From Sinorhizobium meliloti 4H41 (GTDB lineage: Bacteria > Pseudomonadota > Alphaproteobacteria > Rhizobiales > Rhizobiaceae), in the NCBI RefSeq assembly GCF_000375585.1, contig NZ_AQWP01000012.1:142183-206182 (forward strand): 64,000 bases of DNA. The letters are read 5' to 3'. The notes below the pieces were generated by a model. The model had not been told where the DNA came from, did no database searches, and saw nothing but the letters and a program-made list of their open reading frames with translations. The translations under genes and the position numbers were made by a program. Numbering within the stretch: the stretch's first letter is position 1; each line of letters opens with the position of its first letter. Of this stretch, positions 27,529 through 36,507 are shown one piece after another.

Positions 27529-27557
27529 AATTGGCAAGCCGCGGCCTGAATTTCAAG
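27529..27557 (-). promoter_or_regulatory. RpoH (sigma32)-like promoter of htpG
   Basis: On the minus strand CTTGAA (27552-27557) is followed after 17 bases by CCAATT (27529-27534). This resembles the alphaproteobacterial RpoH consensus, a CTTGAA -35 with a CC-A-T type -10. The predicted start lies about 25 bases before the htpG ATG. Confidence 0.6.
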
Positions 27558-27601
27558 GGTCGTCTTGCGGCAGCCCCGCTTCGGTGCGAAGCTCCTGTCA
27601 G

Positions 27602-28774
27602 ATGGAAGCGCTGCTCGTCATCAATGCCGGCTCGTCCAGCCTGAAGTTCCAGATATTCGGGATCGCCACGGCGGGGCTCGAGCGGCAGGTTCGTGCGAAA
27701 CTGGACGGCATCGGAACCCGGCCGCGCCTGAAGGCGACGGCAGCCGACGGCACCGAGCTCACCGATCGGAGCTTGGACAGGACCGATGTTCGCGACCTTC
27801 CCGCGGCCCTGTCGGTCGCACGCGACTGGCTGGCGACGCTTCGCGGTTTCGACCTCCGGGCGATCGGCCATAGGGTGGTGCATGGCGGTCCGGATTACGT
27901 CCGGCCGGTGCTGATCGACACGACGGTGCTCGACCGTCTGTCAAGTTATCAGGACCTCGCACCGCTGCACCAGCCCAACAATCTCGCGCCGATCCGGCTC
28001 GCTATGGAAATCAAACCCGACGTGCCGCAGGTCGCCTGTTTCGACACGGGCTTCCATCGAGGGCGCGCCGAGCATACCGATTGCTATGCCCTGCCGCGCG
28101 CCTTCTATGAGCAGGGTGTGCGGCGCTATGGCTTTCATGGGATCTCCTATGAATATATCGCCGGTCGACTGCGCGAGGTGGCGCCGGAGGTCGCCCGCGG
28201 CCGGGTGATCGTCGCCCATCTCGGCAGCGGCGCGTCGATGTGCGCGCTGAACGACGGACGCAGCGTCGAAACGACGATGGGCTTTACCGCACTTGACGGG
28301 CTGCCGATGGGCACGCGGCCGGGCCAATTGGATCCCGGCGTCGTTCTCCACCTGCTCCGGGACATGAGTGCACAAGCTGTGTCGGACCTCCTCTACCACC
28401 AGTCCGGCCTGAAAGGTCTCTCCGGCATATCGAACGACATGCGCGAGCTTCTGGAGAGCGAGGACCCGCGTGCTTCCTTCGCGATAGACCATTTCGTGCA
28501 CCGCTGCGCGCTCAACGCCGGCATGCTGGCCGCAGCCTTGGGGGGCCTCGATGCTTTTGTCTTTACGGGCGGCATCGGCGAAAACGCCGCGCCGATCCGG
28601 GCCCGTATTTCCGAAGGCCTGGCCTGGCTCGGCGCGCGGCTCGATCCGGCCGCAAACGATGCAGATGCCTCGGTCATCTCGAAGGCAGGAAGCCGCGTCG
28701 CGCTCCACGTCATGCCCACCGACGAGGAACTGATGATCGCCCGCCATACGCTTGCGATCATCCGTGCTCCTTGA
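27602..28774 (+). CDS. ackA: Acetate kinase
   Basis: A 390-residue ASKHA-fold kinase that interconverts acetyl phosphate plus ADP with acetate plus ATP. Visible motifs are [15 protein letters not shown] (1-20), RVVHGGP, the [13 protein letters not shown] segment, [28 protein letters not shown] and FTGGIGENA. Length is normal. No phosphotransacetylase gene lies beside it, unlike the common pta-ackA pair, so its acetyl phosphate must come from elsewhere (a distant pta or phosphoketolase). It is divergent from htpG with only 105 bases between starts. Confidence 0.93.
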   Translation: MEALLVINAGSSSLKFQIFGIATAGLERQVRAKLDGIGTRPRLKATAADGTELTDRSLDRTDVRDLPAALSVARDWLATLRGFDLRAIGHRVVHGGPDYVRPVLIDTTVLDRLSSYQDLAPLHQPNNLAPIRLAMEIKPDVPQVACFDTGFHRGRAEHTDCYALPRAFYEQGVRRYGFHGISYEYIAGRLREVAPEVARGRVIVAHLGSGASMCALNDGRSVETTMGFTALDGLPMGTRPGQLDPGVVLHLLRDMSAQAVSDLLYHQSGLKGLSGISNDMRELLESEDPRASFAIDHFVHRCALNAGMLAAALGGLDAFVFTGGIGENAAPIRARISEGLAWLGARLDPAANDADASVISKAGSRVALHVMPTDEELMIARHTLAIIRAP

Positions 28775-28878
28775 AGAGCCGGCCCGAAATCTTGTCGTTC
28801 CGACAGTTCCCCTCCCAATACGGAACGCCTCTACATGTGGCATGCTTCGGCTGAAGCGTGAACCGTGCCGCAAATCGT

Positions 28879-28932
28879 CTCCCCCCTTGTGGGGGAGATG
28901 GCCGGCAGGCCAGAGGGGGCGTCTCGGGGGGC
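28879..28932. repeat. GC-rich palindromic intergenic repeat, copy 1
   Basis: CTCCCCCC-TTGT-GGGGGAG is a tight hairpin, followed by GCCGGCAGGCCAGAGGGGGC. The same composite, hairpin then GGCCGGCAGGCGGAGGGGG, recurs at 38412-38461, with related hairpins at 45509 and 45584. These resemble the small palindromic repeats common between Sinorhizobium genes. It lies between convergent ackA and gabD and may act as a bidirectional terminator. Confidence 0.65.
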
Positions 28933-28957
28933 GTCCCGGCGGTCGGCAGGCGCCCGG

Positions 28958-30433
28958 TCAGATGTTGCCCATGCAGAGATATTTCATCTCGAGATAGTCC
29001 TCGAGGCCGTGGCGGGAGCCTTCCCGGCCGATGCCGGATTGCTTGATGCCGCCGAAGGGAGCGGCCTCAGAAGACATGCGGCCCGTATTGATGCCGACCA
29101 TGCCGTATTCCAGAGCCTCGGCGACATGCCAGACCCGCTTGAGGTTCTCGGCGTAGAAATAGGCAGCGAGACCGTAGATCGTATCGTTCGCCTCGGCCAC
29201 CACCTGCTCGGCAGTCTCGAAGCGGATGATCGGGGCGATCGGCCCGAATGTCTCTTCCTGCGCGATGCGCATGTCGTGCGAGATGCCGGTAAGCACCGTC
29301 GGTTCGAAGAAGGTGCCGGTCGTTCCGATCCGGCTGCCGCCCGAGCGCACTTGCGCTCCCTTGGCCACCGCGTCGGCCACATGCGCTTCGATCTTGTCGA
29401 TCGCGTGGACGTCGATCATCGGACCGATGGCGACGTCGGGAGCAAAACCGTCACCGACCGTGAGTTCGCGCACGCGCGTGACGAACTTGTCGGCAAACGC
29501 GTCATGCACCGCGGATTGCACATAGATGCGATTCGCCGAAACGCAGGTCTGGCCGGCATTGCGGAATTTCGCCTGGAGCGCGCCGTCCACCGCCTCGTCG
29601 ATATCGGCGTCGTCGAAGACGATGAACGGGGCGTTGCCGCCGAGCTCGAGGCTTACCTTCTTGATCTGGTCGGAGCATTGCCGCATCAGGAGCCTTCCGA
29701 CCTCTGTCGATCCGGTGAAGCTGATCTTGCGAACCTTGGGATTGCTGCAGAGTTCGCGCCCGATCGGGGCGCCTTCGGAGGCGTAGAGAAGATTGAGTAC
29801 GCCTTCGGGAAAGCCCGCCTTCTCGGCAAGCGCGAACATCGCGCCGGCTACCAGCGGCGTCTGTTCGGCGGGCTTCAGGACGATGGTGCAGCCGGCGGCA
29901 AGCGCCGGGGAAATCTTGCGCGCGACCATCGAAGCCGGGAAATTCCAGGGCGTGATCGTGCCGACCACGCCGACCGGCTGCTTGATCACGAGCATACGCC
30001 GATCGTTGGCGGGTGCCGGGAAGGTCTCTCCGTAGACGCGCTTGGCTTCCTCCGCGTACCATTCGACGTAGGATGCGGCGTGCAGCACTTCGCCCTTTGC
30101 CTCGCCGACGGGCTTGCCCATTTCGGCAGTCAGGATAGAGGCGAGGTCGTCGGCATGCTCGACGAGCAGGTCGTGCCAGCGGCGCAGGATGATGCTGCGA
30201 TCCTTGGCCGGCTTGCCGGCCCACAGAGGCTGGGCGAGGGCGGCCGCGTCGATAGCCGCGCGTGCGTCATCGATTCCCATGTCCGGAAGCGTCGCGAGCA
30301 GTTCGCCGGTCGATGGGTTGGAAACATCGAAGGTGGGGCCGGCCGGCTGTCCGGAAGACGGCGTGACTTCGCCGAGGGAGGCTAAGACCTTCGGTCGCCG
30401 GATGAGTCTGGTGAGTGCGGGTGTCAGGGCCAT
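28958..30433 (-). CDS. gabD: NAD(P)-dependent succinate-semialdehyde dehydrogenase
   Basis: A 491-residue aldehyde dehydrogenase. The catalytic glutamate lies in SLELGGNAPFIVFDDADIDE, the nucleophilic cysteine in FRNAGQTCVSANRIYVQ, and the cofactor segment is TPWNFPASMVARKISPALAA. It oxidises succinate semialdehyde to succinate, the second step of the GABA shunt; glutarate semialdehyde is a plausible alternative given the gcdH module 3 kb away. It follows gabT on the same strand after 115 bases. GGGAGGA precedes the ATG. Confidence 0.93.
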   Translation of the reverse strand: MALTPALTRLIRRPKVLASLGEVTPSSGQPAGPTFDVSNPSTGELLATLPDMGIDDARAAIDAAALAQPLWAGKPAKDRSIILRRWHDLLVEHADDLASILTAEMGKPVGEAKGEVLHAASYVEWYAEEAKRVYGETFPAPANDRRMLVIKQPVGVVGTITPWNFPASMVARKISPALAAGCTIVLKPAEQTPLVAGAMFALAEKAGFPEGVLNLLYASEGAPIGRELCSNPKVRKISFTGSTEVGRLLMRQCSDQIKKVSLELGGNAPFIVFDDADIDEAVDGALQAKFRNAGQTCVSANRIYVQSAVHDAFADKFVTRVRELTVGDGFAPDVAIGPMIDVHAIDKIEAHVADAVAKGAQVRSGGSRIGTTGTFFEPTVLTGISHDMRIAQEETFGPIAPIIRFETAEQVVAEANDTIYGLAAYFYAENLKRVWHVAEALEYGMVGINTGRMSSEAAPFGGIKQSGIGREGSRHGLEDYLEMKYLCMGNI

Positions 30434-30548
30434 GGGGCGTCCTCCCGCGATGCCTGCGGCGACCGCAGGCTTCGCTTCTATTCCTTGTGAGGGCGCGGAT
30501 CGTGCGCCCCGGCATGGGCGACCGCGATAGCGGCCGGTCCGGCAGCCG

Positions 30549-31817
30549 TCAACCGCGTGCTTCGAGGATCGATGCCTCGATAATGTCGAGGGCTTCTGCG
30601 AAGACCTCGTCCTGGATCGTTATCGGCGCCAGGAAGCGGATGACATTGCCATGGACGCCGCAGGTCAGCAGGATCAGCCCCTTTTCGAGGGCAAGGAGGC
30701 GGACCTTGTTTGCGAATTCGGCGCTCGGCAGGTTCGTCCTCACGTCGTTGAATTCGACGGCGTTCATGAAGCCGGGTCCGCGGATGTCGACGATTTCCGG
30801 TGCTTTCTCGCGGATCGCCGCAAGGCGCTGCTTCAACCGGTTGCCGAGCTGGTTCGCCCGCTCGCAGAGGTTCTCCTCAACAATCACGTCGAGGACCGCA
30901 TGCGCGGCGGCGATGCCGAGCGGATTGCCGCCATAGGTGCCGCCGAGGCCGCCCGGCCCGGGCGCGTCCATGATCTCGGCTCGGCCGGTGACGGCCGCAA
31001 GCGGGAAGCCGCCGGCGAGGCTCTTCGCCATCGTCGTCAGATCCGGCGCGACGCCGTGATGTTCCATGGCGAAGAGCTTGCCGGTGCGGGCAAAGCCGGT
31101 CTGCACCTCGTCGGCGATCAGCAGGATGCCGTGCTGGTCGCAGATCTCGCGAAGCGCCTTCATGAAGGCGGTCGGGACCGGATAGAAGCCGCCTTCTCCC
31201 TGAACCGGCTCGATGATGATCGCCGCGACACGGGCCGGATCGACATCGGCCGCGAAGAGCTTCTTCAGCGCCGAAAGCGACTGCTCGACAGTCACGCCGT
31301 GAAGCTCGATCGGGAAGGGGGCGTGAAAGACGTCTGCCGGCATCGCGCCGAAACCGACCTTGTACGGAACGACCTTGCCCGTCAGCGCCATGCCCATGAA
31401 GGTGCGGCCGTGGAAACCGCCCCCGAAGGCGACAACCGCCTGGCGGCCCGTCGCGGCGCGCGCGATCTTGACGGCGTTCTCGACGGCTTCCGCGCCGGTC
31501 GTGACGAAGATGGTCTTTTTCGCGAAGTCGCCCGGCACGATCGCGTTCAGGCGCTCCGCCAGATGCACGTAGTTTTCGTAGGGCACCACCTGGTGGCAGG
31601 TGTGGGTGAAGCGATCGAGCTGCGCCTTGACGGCAGCGATCACCTTCGGGTGGCGGTGGCCGGTATTGACCACGGCGATGCCGGCGGCAAAGTCGATGTA
31701 GCGGTTGCCTTCCTTGTCGAAGATCTCCGCGTTTTCCGCGCGCTCGGCATAGACCTGCGTGGTCATTCCGACACCGCGGGAGATGGCTGCATTCTTGCGA
31801 TCTGTGAGGCTCGTCAT
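30549..31817 (-). CDS. gabT: 4-aminobutyrate (or 5-aminovalerate) aminotransferase
   Basis: A 422-residue class III PLP aminotransferase. Diagnostic segments are MTTQVYAERAENAEIFDKEG, FAAGIAVVNTGHRHPKV, ADEVQTGFARTGKLFAMEH and the PLP lysine region TTMAKSLAGGFPLAAVTGR. GabT converts GABA and 2-oxoglutarate to succinate semialdehyde and glutamate; close homologues (DavT) use 5-aminovalerate, giving glutarate semialdehyde. The start at 31817 matches the family; the frame is open 78 codons upstream. Transcribed with gabD and divergent from the MerR-XRE-cupin regulator. Confidence 0.92.
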   Translation of the reverse strand: MTSLTDRKNAAISRGVGMTTQVYAERAENAEIFDKEGNRYIDFAAGIAVVNTGHRHPKVIAAVKAQLDRFTHTCHQVVPYENYVHLAERLNAIVPGDFAKKTIFVTTGAEAVENAVKIARAATGRQAVVAFGGGFHGRTFMGMALTGKVVPYKVGFGAMPADVFHAPFPIELHGVTVEQSLSALKKLFAADVDPARVAAIIIEPVQGEGGFYPVPTAFMKALREICDQHGILLIADEVQTGFARTGKLFAMEHHGVAPDLTTMAKSLAGGFPLAAVTGRAEIMDAPGPGGLGGTYGGNPLGIAAAHAVLDVIVEENLCERANQLGNRLKQRLAAIREKAPEIVDIRGPGFMNAVEFNDVRTNLPSAEFANKVRLLALEKGLILLTCGVHGNVIRFLAPITIQDEVFAEALDIIEASILEARG

Positions 31818-31845
31818 CGTTGTCGTCCTGGTCGAGAGGGAATAT

Positions 31846-31864
31846 ATTGCATTTTTTCTGCAAT
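31846..31864. promoter_or_regulatory. Inverted repeat in the gabT promoter region
   Basis: ATTGCA (31846-31851) and TGCAAT (31859-31864) form a perfect inverted repeat with a 7-base spacer, 29 bases upstream of the gabT start. It is a candidate operator for the divergent regulator. Confidence 0.4.
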
Positions 31865-32031
31865 TTTTCTCAGGAAGAGGTACATTTTTCAGGATGGATT
31901 GCAAATCAAATTTGCTGATCGAGACAACACCCGGATTGATGGGCGCTTCTTGTGCAGCCGCCGCGCTCGCGGCTAGATAGCCGCCAGCGATCGGCGGCAC
32001 GGATCCGGCACGGTGATGAGGATATGAATTG

Positions 32032-32862
32032 ATGGGCGGTATTGGCACCATTCGCTACAAGGTTGCCGAGGCGGCAAGGCTAGCGGGCGTGTCCGCCTCG
32101 ACGCTCAGGCTTTGGGAAACGCAAGGTCTCGTCGTGCCGGAGCGTTCGGTGACGGGGCATAGACAATATACAGATGCCGATCTCGCCCGGCTGAAGCGCA
32201 TTTCCTGGTTCCGCTCGGAACGCGGCCTCAACCCCGCAGCGATCAGGGAGGCTCTGGAGGCTGAAAGCGCCTTTACCGAAGACGAAAATGGCTCCGCCAC
32301 GCCGACCGACGACAATGGCGACCTGCAGGTCGGGCGGAAACTGCGCAGTCTGAGACATGCCGCAGGCAAGACGCTGGAGCAGGTGGCCGGCGACATCGGC
32401 ATCGCCGCATCCGTGCTCTCGACCCTGGAGCGGACGTCGCAGGGCGTCTCCGTCGCCGTTCTGCACAACCTCGCCGAATATTTCGGAACCACCGTATCGA
32501 GCCTCTCCGGCGAAGGGGAGACAAGAGCGCGCGCGCTCGTGCGGGCCGGCGAATGGCGCAACTGGCCGCGCACGACACCGGGGGTGACGGTGCAGTTGCT
32601 GGCCGAAGGCAAGAACCAGATGGATTGCCATCGCTTCGTTCTGGCACCAGGCGCCTCGAGCGAGGGCGCCTACCGGCATGAGGGGGAGGAATTCGTCTAC
32701 GTCCTCTCCGGACATGTGGAGTTCGTGCTGGATTCGGATCAGTTCTACGATCTCCACCCGGGCGACTCCCTTTATTTCGAGAGCCGCCGCCGCCATGCCT
32801 GGTCGAACAGGCACGACGGCGAAACCGTGTTGTTGTGGATCAACACGCCGCCGACGTTTTGA
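32032..32862 (+). CDS. Regulator fusing MerR, XRE and cupin domains
   Basis: A 276-residue protein with three domains. Residues about 7-80 are a MerR-type winged helix (IRYKVAEAARLAGVSASTLR, then GHRQYTDADLARLKRI). Residues about 98-160 are an XRE/Cro HTH (VGRKLRSLRHAAGKTLEQVA..SVLSTLERTSQGVSVAVLHNL). Residues about 195-272 are a cupin with GAYRHEGEEFVYVLSGHVEF and LHPGDSLYFESRRRHAW. XRE-cupin proteins such as PuuR sense small molecules; the extra MerR domain could bind a second DNA site. It is divergent from gabT-gabD and probably controls them. The ATG at 32032 is preferred over TTG at 32029. Confidence 0.85.
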   Translation: MGGIGTIRYKVAEAARLAGVSASTLRLWETQGLVVPERSVTGHRQYTDADLARLKRISWFRSERGLNPAAIREALEAESAFTEDENGSATPTDDNGDLQVGRKLRSLRHAAGKTLEQVAGDIGIAASVLSTLERTSQGVSVAVLHNLAEYFGTTVSSLSGEGETRARALVRAGEWRNWPRTTPGVTVQLLAEGKNQMDCHRFVLAPGASSEGAYRHEGEEFVYVLSGHVEFVLDSDQFYDLHPGDSLYFESRRRHAWSNRHDGETVLLWINTPPTF

Positions 32863-33205
32863 TAGAAAACATCGGCACTTAGAGCTTGAAAATAATTTAG
32901 ATGATTATGTGCTGACAGATGTATTCCGACGTAATGAGTCGGGCCGCTGCCAACCACAACGCCTATTCAATCGCGCCGACGCTGAATATTGCGCCCAAGA
33001 CACACTCCCGGCGTCTTGGGAATCGGCCGGCTATGTTGATGAAGGGCGGAACAAAGTTTGGCCCGATTCCCCCGTTCAGCCTCGAACAGTTCTTTAGCCT
33101 GCCCGACCGCTTGCTTCCATCGCCAAGCGATCAACGAACCTGATTGCAGACGATGCACCTGTTCGCGAATGGACGGAAGAAAGCTCGAACGGAGAGGGAG
33201 TGTTG
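32863..33205 (+). other. Intergenic stretch with promoter of the polysaccharide operon
   Basis: This 343-bp region follows the regulator gene. The left part is AT-rich (32880-32935) and could hold a promoter. A strong ribosome site (GGAGAGGGAG, 33191-33200) precedes the acyltransferase. No gene or clear terminator is visible. Confidence 0.4.
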
Positions 33206-34339
33206 ATGCAGATGGTGCGCGACCAGCAGCTGGACGGCCTGAGAGCCGTAGCTGTCACAATGGTGCTCTACGCGCATTTCTTCGCAGCCGATGGATCCCC
33301 TTGGGGCCATCTCGGCGTTCGGCTGTTTTTCGTATTGAGCGGCTTCCTGATAACCCGCCTGCTGCTCGATGCGCGCGACGCTGCCCGTTTCGAGCCGGCG
33401 ACGGCACTCAAATCCTTCTACGCGCGCCGCGCACTTCGCATCTTCCCCCCTTACTTCGCCGTCCTCGCCGCCGTTTTTTTTCTTGATCTGGAACGATCGA
33501 AGGAGGTCATGGCGTGGCACGCCCTCTATCTGTCCAATTTCTGGTACGCGCTGCAGAACGAATGGACGCCGTGGGTTCTCTGTCATACGTGGAGCCTGAG
33601 CATCGAGGAGCAGTTCTACCTCATATGGCCACTGATCGTGCTGCTCGTGCCGCGCCGGTCGGTTGCCGGGGTTTGCATCGGCGTAATCGTTTGCTCGCTC
33701 GCCTACCGCTTTTACTGGCCGCTCACCGGTACTCCATCACTCGCGCGGGACCTTTTGCCGCCGGCGTCGATGGATGCGCTGGCCGTGGGCGCGCTGCTCG
33801 CCGCCCGCCCATCCTGGCGAGTTGGTTGGCCGGCATGGGCAAAACTGAGCTGGATGCCGCTTTCGCTCGCTTCGCTCGTCCTCGTGTGGTCGAAGCCGGT
33901 CGCCATGACACCGGTCGTCGCGTGGTTCGCCTGGATTGGCCTGGAGGTCGTCCCGCTCCTGCCGCTCGCCATGCTGGTCGGCGGCTGTTCGAAGGGGATC
34001 GGCGGGCTTGCCGGTCGGCTCGTCGCGCTTTCGCCTTTGGCGGCGCTCGGCCGGATCAGCTATGGCGTCTATCTTTTCCACGCGGTCGTGCTGGCCCTGG
34101 TCGTTCAAGCGCAGCCTTTCATCCCGGTCAATGTCTCGGATCAGGGGGCAGGGCGGTTCGTCGTTGCAAGTTCCCTGACCCTGATGCTCGCCTCGGTTTC
34201 CTGGCTGTTCTTCGAAAAGCCGCTCAACGGGCTGAAGCGGCACTTTCCCTATATTCGTTCCGACGGCGGAGCCGGGGCGGCAGTCGCTATCCCTGGCGCC
34301 AGTCGTGACGAAGCCCTGCAGCCCCAGAACCTTCGATAA
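33206..34339 (+). CDS. Membrane acyltransferase, family 3 (OafA/NodX type)
   Basis: A 377-residue multi-pass inner-membrane acyltransferase (Acyl_transf_3). The N-terminal hallmark QLDGLRAVAVTMVLYAHFF carries the catalytic His, with GVRLFFVLSGFLITRLLL, FYARRALRIFPPYF and WSLSIEEQFYLIWPL following, and about ten hydrophobic segments. These enzymes transfer acetyl or succinyl groups to sugars of surface polysaccharides. It begins an operon with two glycosyltransferases and an exporter and corresponds in position and type to SMb21188 of S. meliloti, as I recall that locus. ATG 33206 is chosen for the ribosome site directly upstream. Confidence 0.9.
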   Translation: MQMVRDQQLDGLRAVAVTMVLYAHFFAADGSPWGHLGVRLFFVLSGFLITRLLLDARDAARFEPATALKSFYARRALRIFPPYFAVLAAVFFLDLERSKEVMAWHALYLSNFWYALQNEWTPWVLCHTWSLSIEEQFYLIWPLIVLLVPRRSVAGVCIGVIVCSLAYRFYWPLTGTPSLARDLLPPASMDALAVGALLAARPSWRVGWPAWAKLSWMPLSLASLVLVWSKPVAMTPVVAWFAWIGLEVVPLLPLAMLVGGCSKGIGGLAGRLVALSPLAALGRISYGVYLFHAVVLALVVQAQPFIPVNVSDQGAGRFVVASSLTLMLASVSWLFFEKPLNGLKRHFPYIRSDGGAGAAVAIPGASRDEALQPQNLR

Positions 34340-34355
34340 GCTCACGAGCCGAACC

Positions 34356-35459
34356 ATGCCGACGCCCCTCGTCTCCATCGTCCTGCCTGTCTACAATGCG
34401 GAGCCGTACATCGCCGCAGCTATCGAGAGCGTGTTGCGCCAGGACTACGAGCGTCTGGAGGTAATCGCGATCGACGACGGGTCGACGGATCGGTCGCGGG
34501 ACATTCTCGAACGCTATCGCAAGAGCGATTCTCGCGTTTCCATCATTTCCCGCGAGAACCGCGGCCTCATAGCGACACTGAATGAAGGCCTCGCGCTTGC
34601 AAAGGGCGAGCTTGTCGCGCGAATGGATGCCGACGACATCGCCTATCCGTCGCGCCTGTCGCGGCAGGTCGCATTGTTTTCCGCGGAGCCCCGGCTCGCC
34701 CTTTCCGGCACGGGCATCGACATGCTGATCGGCAATCGGATCATCCGCGGCAAGCCCAATCCCATATACCGCCCGGGAAGCCTGCGAATCCTGTCGATGT
34801 TCTTCACCATCTTCATGCATTCGACCGTTGTCTATAATCGTAACGTCATCCCGGAAGAGATGCTCCGCTACGACCCGAACTATGTGCATGCGGAAGATTT
34901 CGATCTCTTCAGGCGGATCGCGGATCGTTTCCCAGTCCACATGATCGACGAGGCGCTGGTCGCCTATCGCATCCATGAGGATAGCGTCACCAGCAAGCAC
35001 AAGCGGCAGATGCGCCGGACCCATTTGACCATTGTCGCCGAGAACCTGGCGCGGAATGACCTTCTCGAAGAATCCGCAGCCCTCGAAGCAATCGGCGCCG
35101 CGGTGACGAGCGAGACGGTGGCACGTCTTGCCGACTGGGTCCTGGCGCTAGAGGGTGAGATTTCGGCCCAGCCGGGCGAGGTTCGGCGTGCCCATGAGGA
35201 CGGCGCCCTTTGCTTCTTCTACTTCCTCTACCAGCTCATTGCCGACGAGGAGCAGCCGCGACTGACCCATGAGTTCCTGACGCGGACCGGGAAATGGGGC
35301 CTCATCCGCCGCCGCGAGCGATACGGGCTGCTTGCGGCCGCTCGCGCACCCTGGTGCAGCCGGATTTCGCTCGCCGCGAGCAAGCGGGTGGATCGGCTCG
35401 CGCGCCACCTGCAGTCGGTGCCCGCCGCGAGCGTGCTTTCCGGACATGGCTGGACCTGA
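34356..35459 (+). CDS. Glycosyltransferase family 2
   Basis: A 367-residue GT-A glycosyltransferase. The N-terminal domain (about 5-230) opens LVSIVLPVYNAEPYIAAAIE, with the nucleotide-binding IDDGSTDRSRDIL and the metal-binding MDADD near residue 93, and ARHEP-like later motifs around FDLFRRIADRFPVHMID. No membrane helix is obvious, so it works at the inner face of the membrane. The start at 34356 leaves 16 bases after the acyltransferase stop. Sugar donor and acceptor are unknown. The C-terminal 130 residues are not recognised. Confidence 0.9.
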   Translation: MPTPLVSIVLPVYNAEPYIAAAIESVLRQDYERLEVIAIDDGSTDRSRDILERYRKSDSRVSIISRENRGLIATLNEGLALAKGELVARMDADDIAYPSRLSRQVALFSAEPRLALSGTGIDMLIGNRIIRGKPNPIYRPGSLRILSMFFTIFMHSTVVYNRNVIPEEMLRYDPNYVHAEDFDLFRRIADRFPVHMIDEALVAYRIHEDSVTSKHKRQMRRTHLTIVAENLARNDLLEESAALEAIGAAVTSETVARLADWVLALEGEISAQPGEVRRAHEDGALCFFYFLYQLIADEEQPRLTHEFLTRTGKWGLIRRRERYGLLAAARAPWCSRISLAASKRVDRLARHLQSVPAASVLSGHGWT

Positions 35460-35460
35460 C

Positions 35461-36498
35461 ATGGCCGTCGAACAGCCTGCAAAAGCGCAGAAACATCCAA
35501 GAGCACAGGCTGCTCGGCACTCGGTGGCCGCTTCATTGCTCGAAGCGTCGGAGCCGTTCGTCAGCTTCATCGTCTGCACGCGCAACCGCGTCCGGGCGCT
35601 TGGCGCCTCGATCCGATCGATCGAGGCCGCATGCCATGCCCATGCGGCGAACAGGAGCGAACTCGTCGTCGTCGACAACGGCTCCACGGACGGCACCCCG
35701 GAAGAACTCGCACGCATGGCAGCAGCCTCGACAATGCCGATCACGCTCGCCACCGAGCCTCGCCCGGGTCTCGCCGCGGCACGCAATACAGGGATGGCGC
35801 GCGCGCGGGGCCGGATTCTCGTCTTCATCGACGACGACTGCGAGGTGGACAGGAACTATCTCGCCGACCTCCAACGGCACTACGCCAGTGGCGATGCGCG
35901 GGTCATCCGCGGAGGACGCGTGGAACTCGGCGATCCTGCCGACCTGCCGTTCACCATCAAGCGGTCGAAAGTCGCGGCACGTCTGACCCGCGACGTCCAC
36001 CCCGGTGGCTTCGTGCTCGGCTGCAACATGACCATGCATCGCGACGTCGCGGCACGCATCGGTCCTTTCGACGAGCGCTTCGGCGCAGGCGCGCCGCTGA
36101 AGGCCGCGGAAGATACGGATTACCTGGTCCGGGCATTTCGGCTCGGCATTCCGGTCGAATACGTGCCGGACATGGTAGTCCATCATCATCACGGCCGCCG
36201 CCTTCGTGCGGCGATCGAAGAACTGCATCGTAATTACAGCCTCGGCAATGGCGGGCTCTGTCTGAAGCACCTGCTCGGCGCGCCCTGGCTCCTCAAGCAT
36301 TTCGGCTGGACCGTCAGGTCCGCATGCGGCGAAGTTTTCGGAGGCGCCCGCTTCGACCCGAAGCTGCAACTGTCGCATTGGCCGATCGTTTCGATGAACA
36401 TTGTCGGCGCCGCGCGCTTCGCGCGGATCGCTATGGCAAACGCGGCGCAGCCGACCGAACGGCGCCAGCCCGAACAAGCAGCACCGAAGCTCAGGTGA
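35461..36498 (+). CDS. Glycosyltransferase family 2
   Basis: A 345-residue GT-A enzyme beginning one base after the preceding stop, so translation is coupled. Motifs are VSFIVCTRNRVRALGASI near residue 36, VVVDNGSTDGTPEELA and the DxD-like VFIDDDCEVD near 125, with TMHRDVAARIGPFDERFG typical of the second half. A 30-residue Ala/Gln/Lys-rich N-terminal extension precedes the catalytic domain. It acts with the neighbouring transferase on one polysaccharide or glycolipid. Confidence 0.9.
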   Translation: MAVEQPAKAQKHPRAQAARHSVAASLLEASEPFVSFIVCTRNRVRALGASIRSIEAACHAHAANRSELVVVDNGSTDGTPEELARMAAASTMPITLATEPRPGLAAARNTGMARARGRILVFIDDDCEVDRNYLADLQRHYASGDARVIRGGRVELGDPADLPFTIKRSKVAARLTRDVHPGGFVLGCNMTMHRDVAARIGPFDERFGAGAPLKAAEDTDYLVRAFRLGIPVEYVPDMVVHHHHGRRLRAAIEELHRNYSLGNGGLCLKHLLGAPWLLKHFGWTVRSACGEVFGGARFDPKLQLSHWPIVSMNIVGAARFARIAMANAAQPTERRQPEQAAPKLR

Positions 36499-36507
36499 GG
36501 ACCGCAA

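Noticed and set aside
28879..28932. CRISPR or tandem repeat at the GC-rich hairpins
   Set aside because: Copies are single, far apart and palindromic, without regular spacers.
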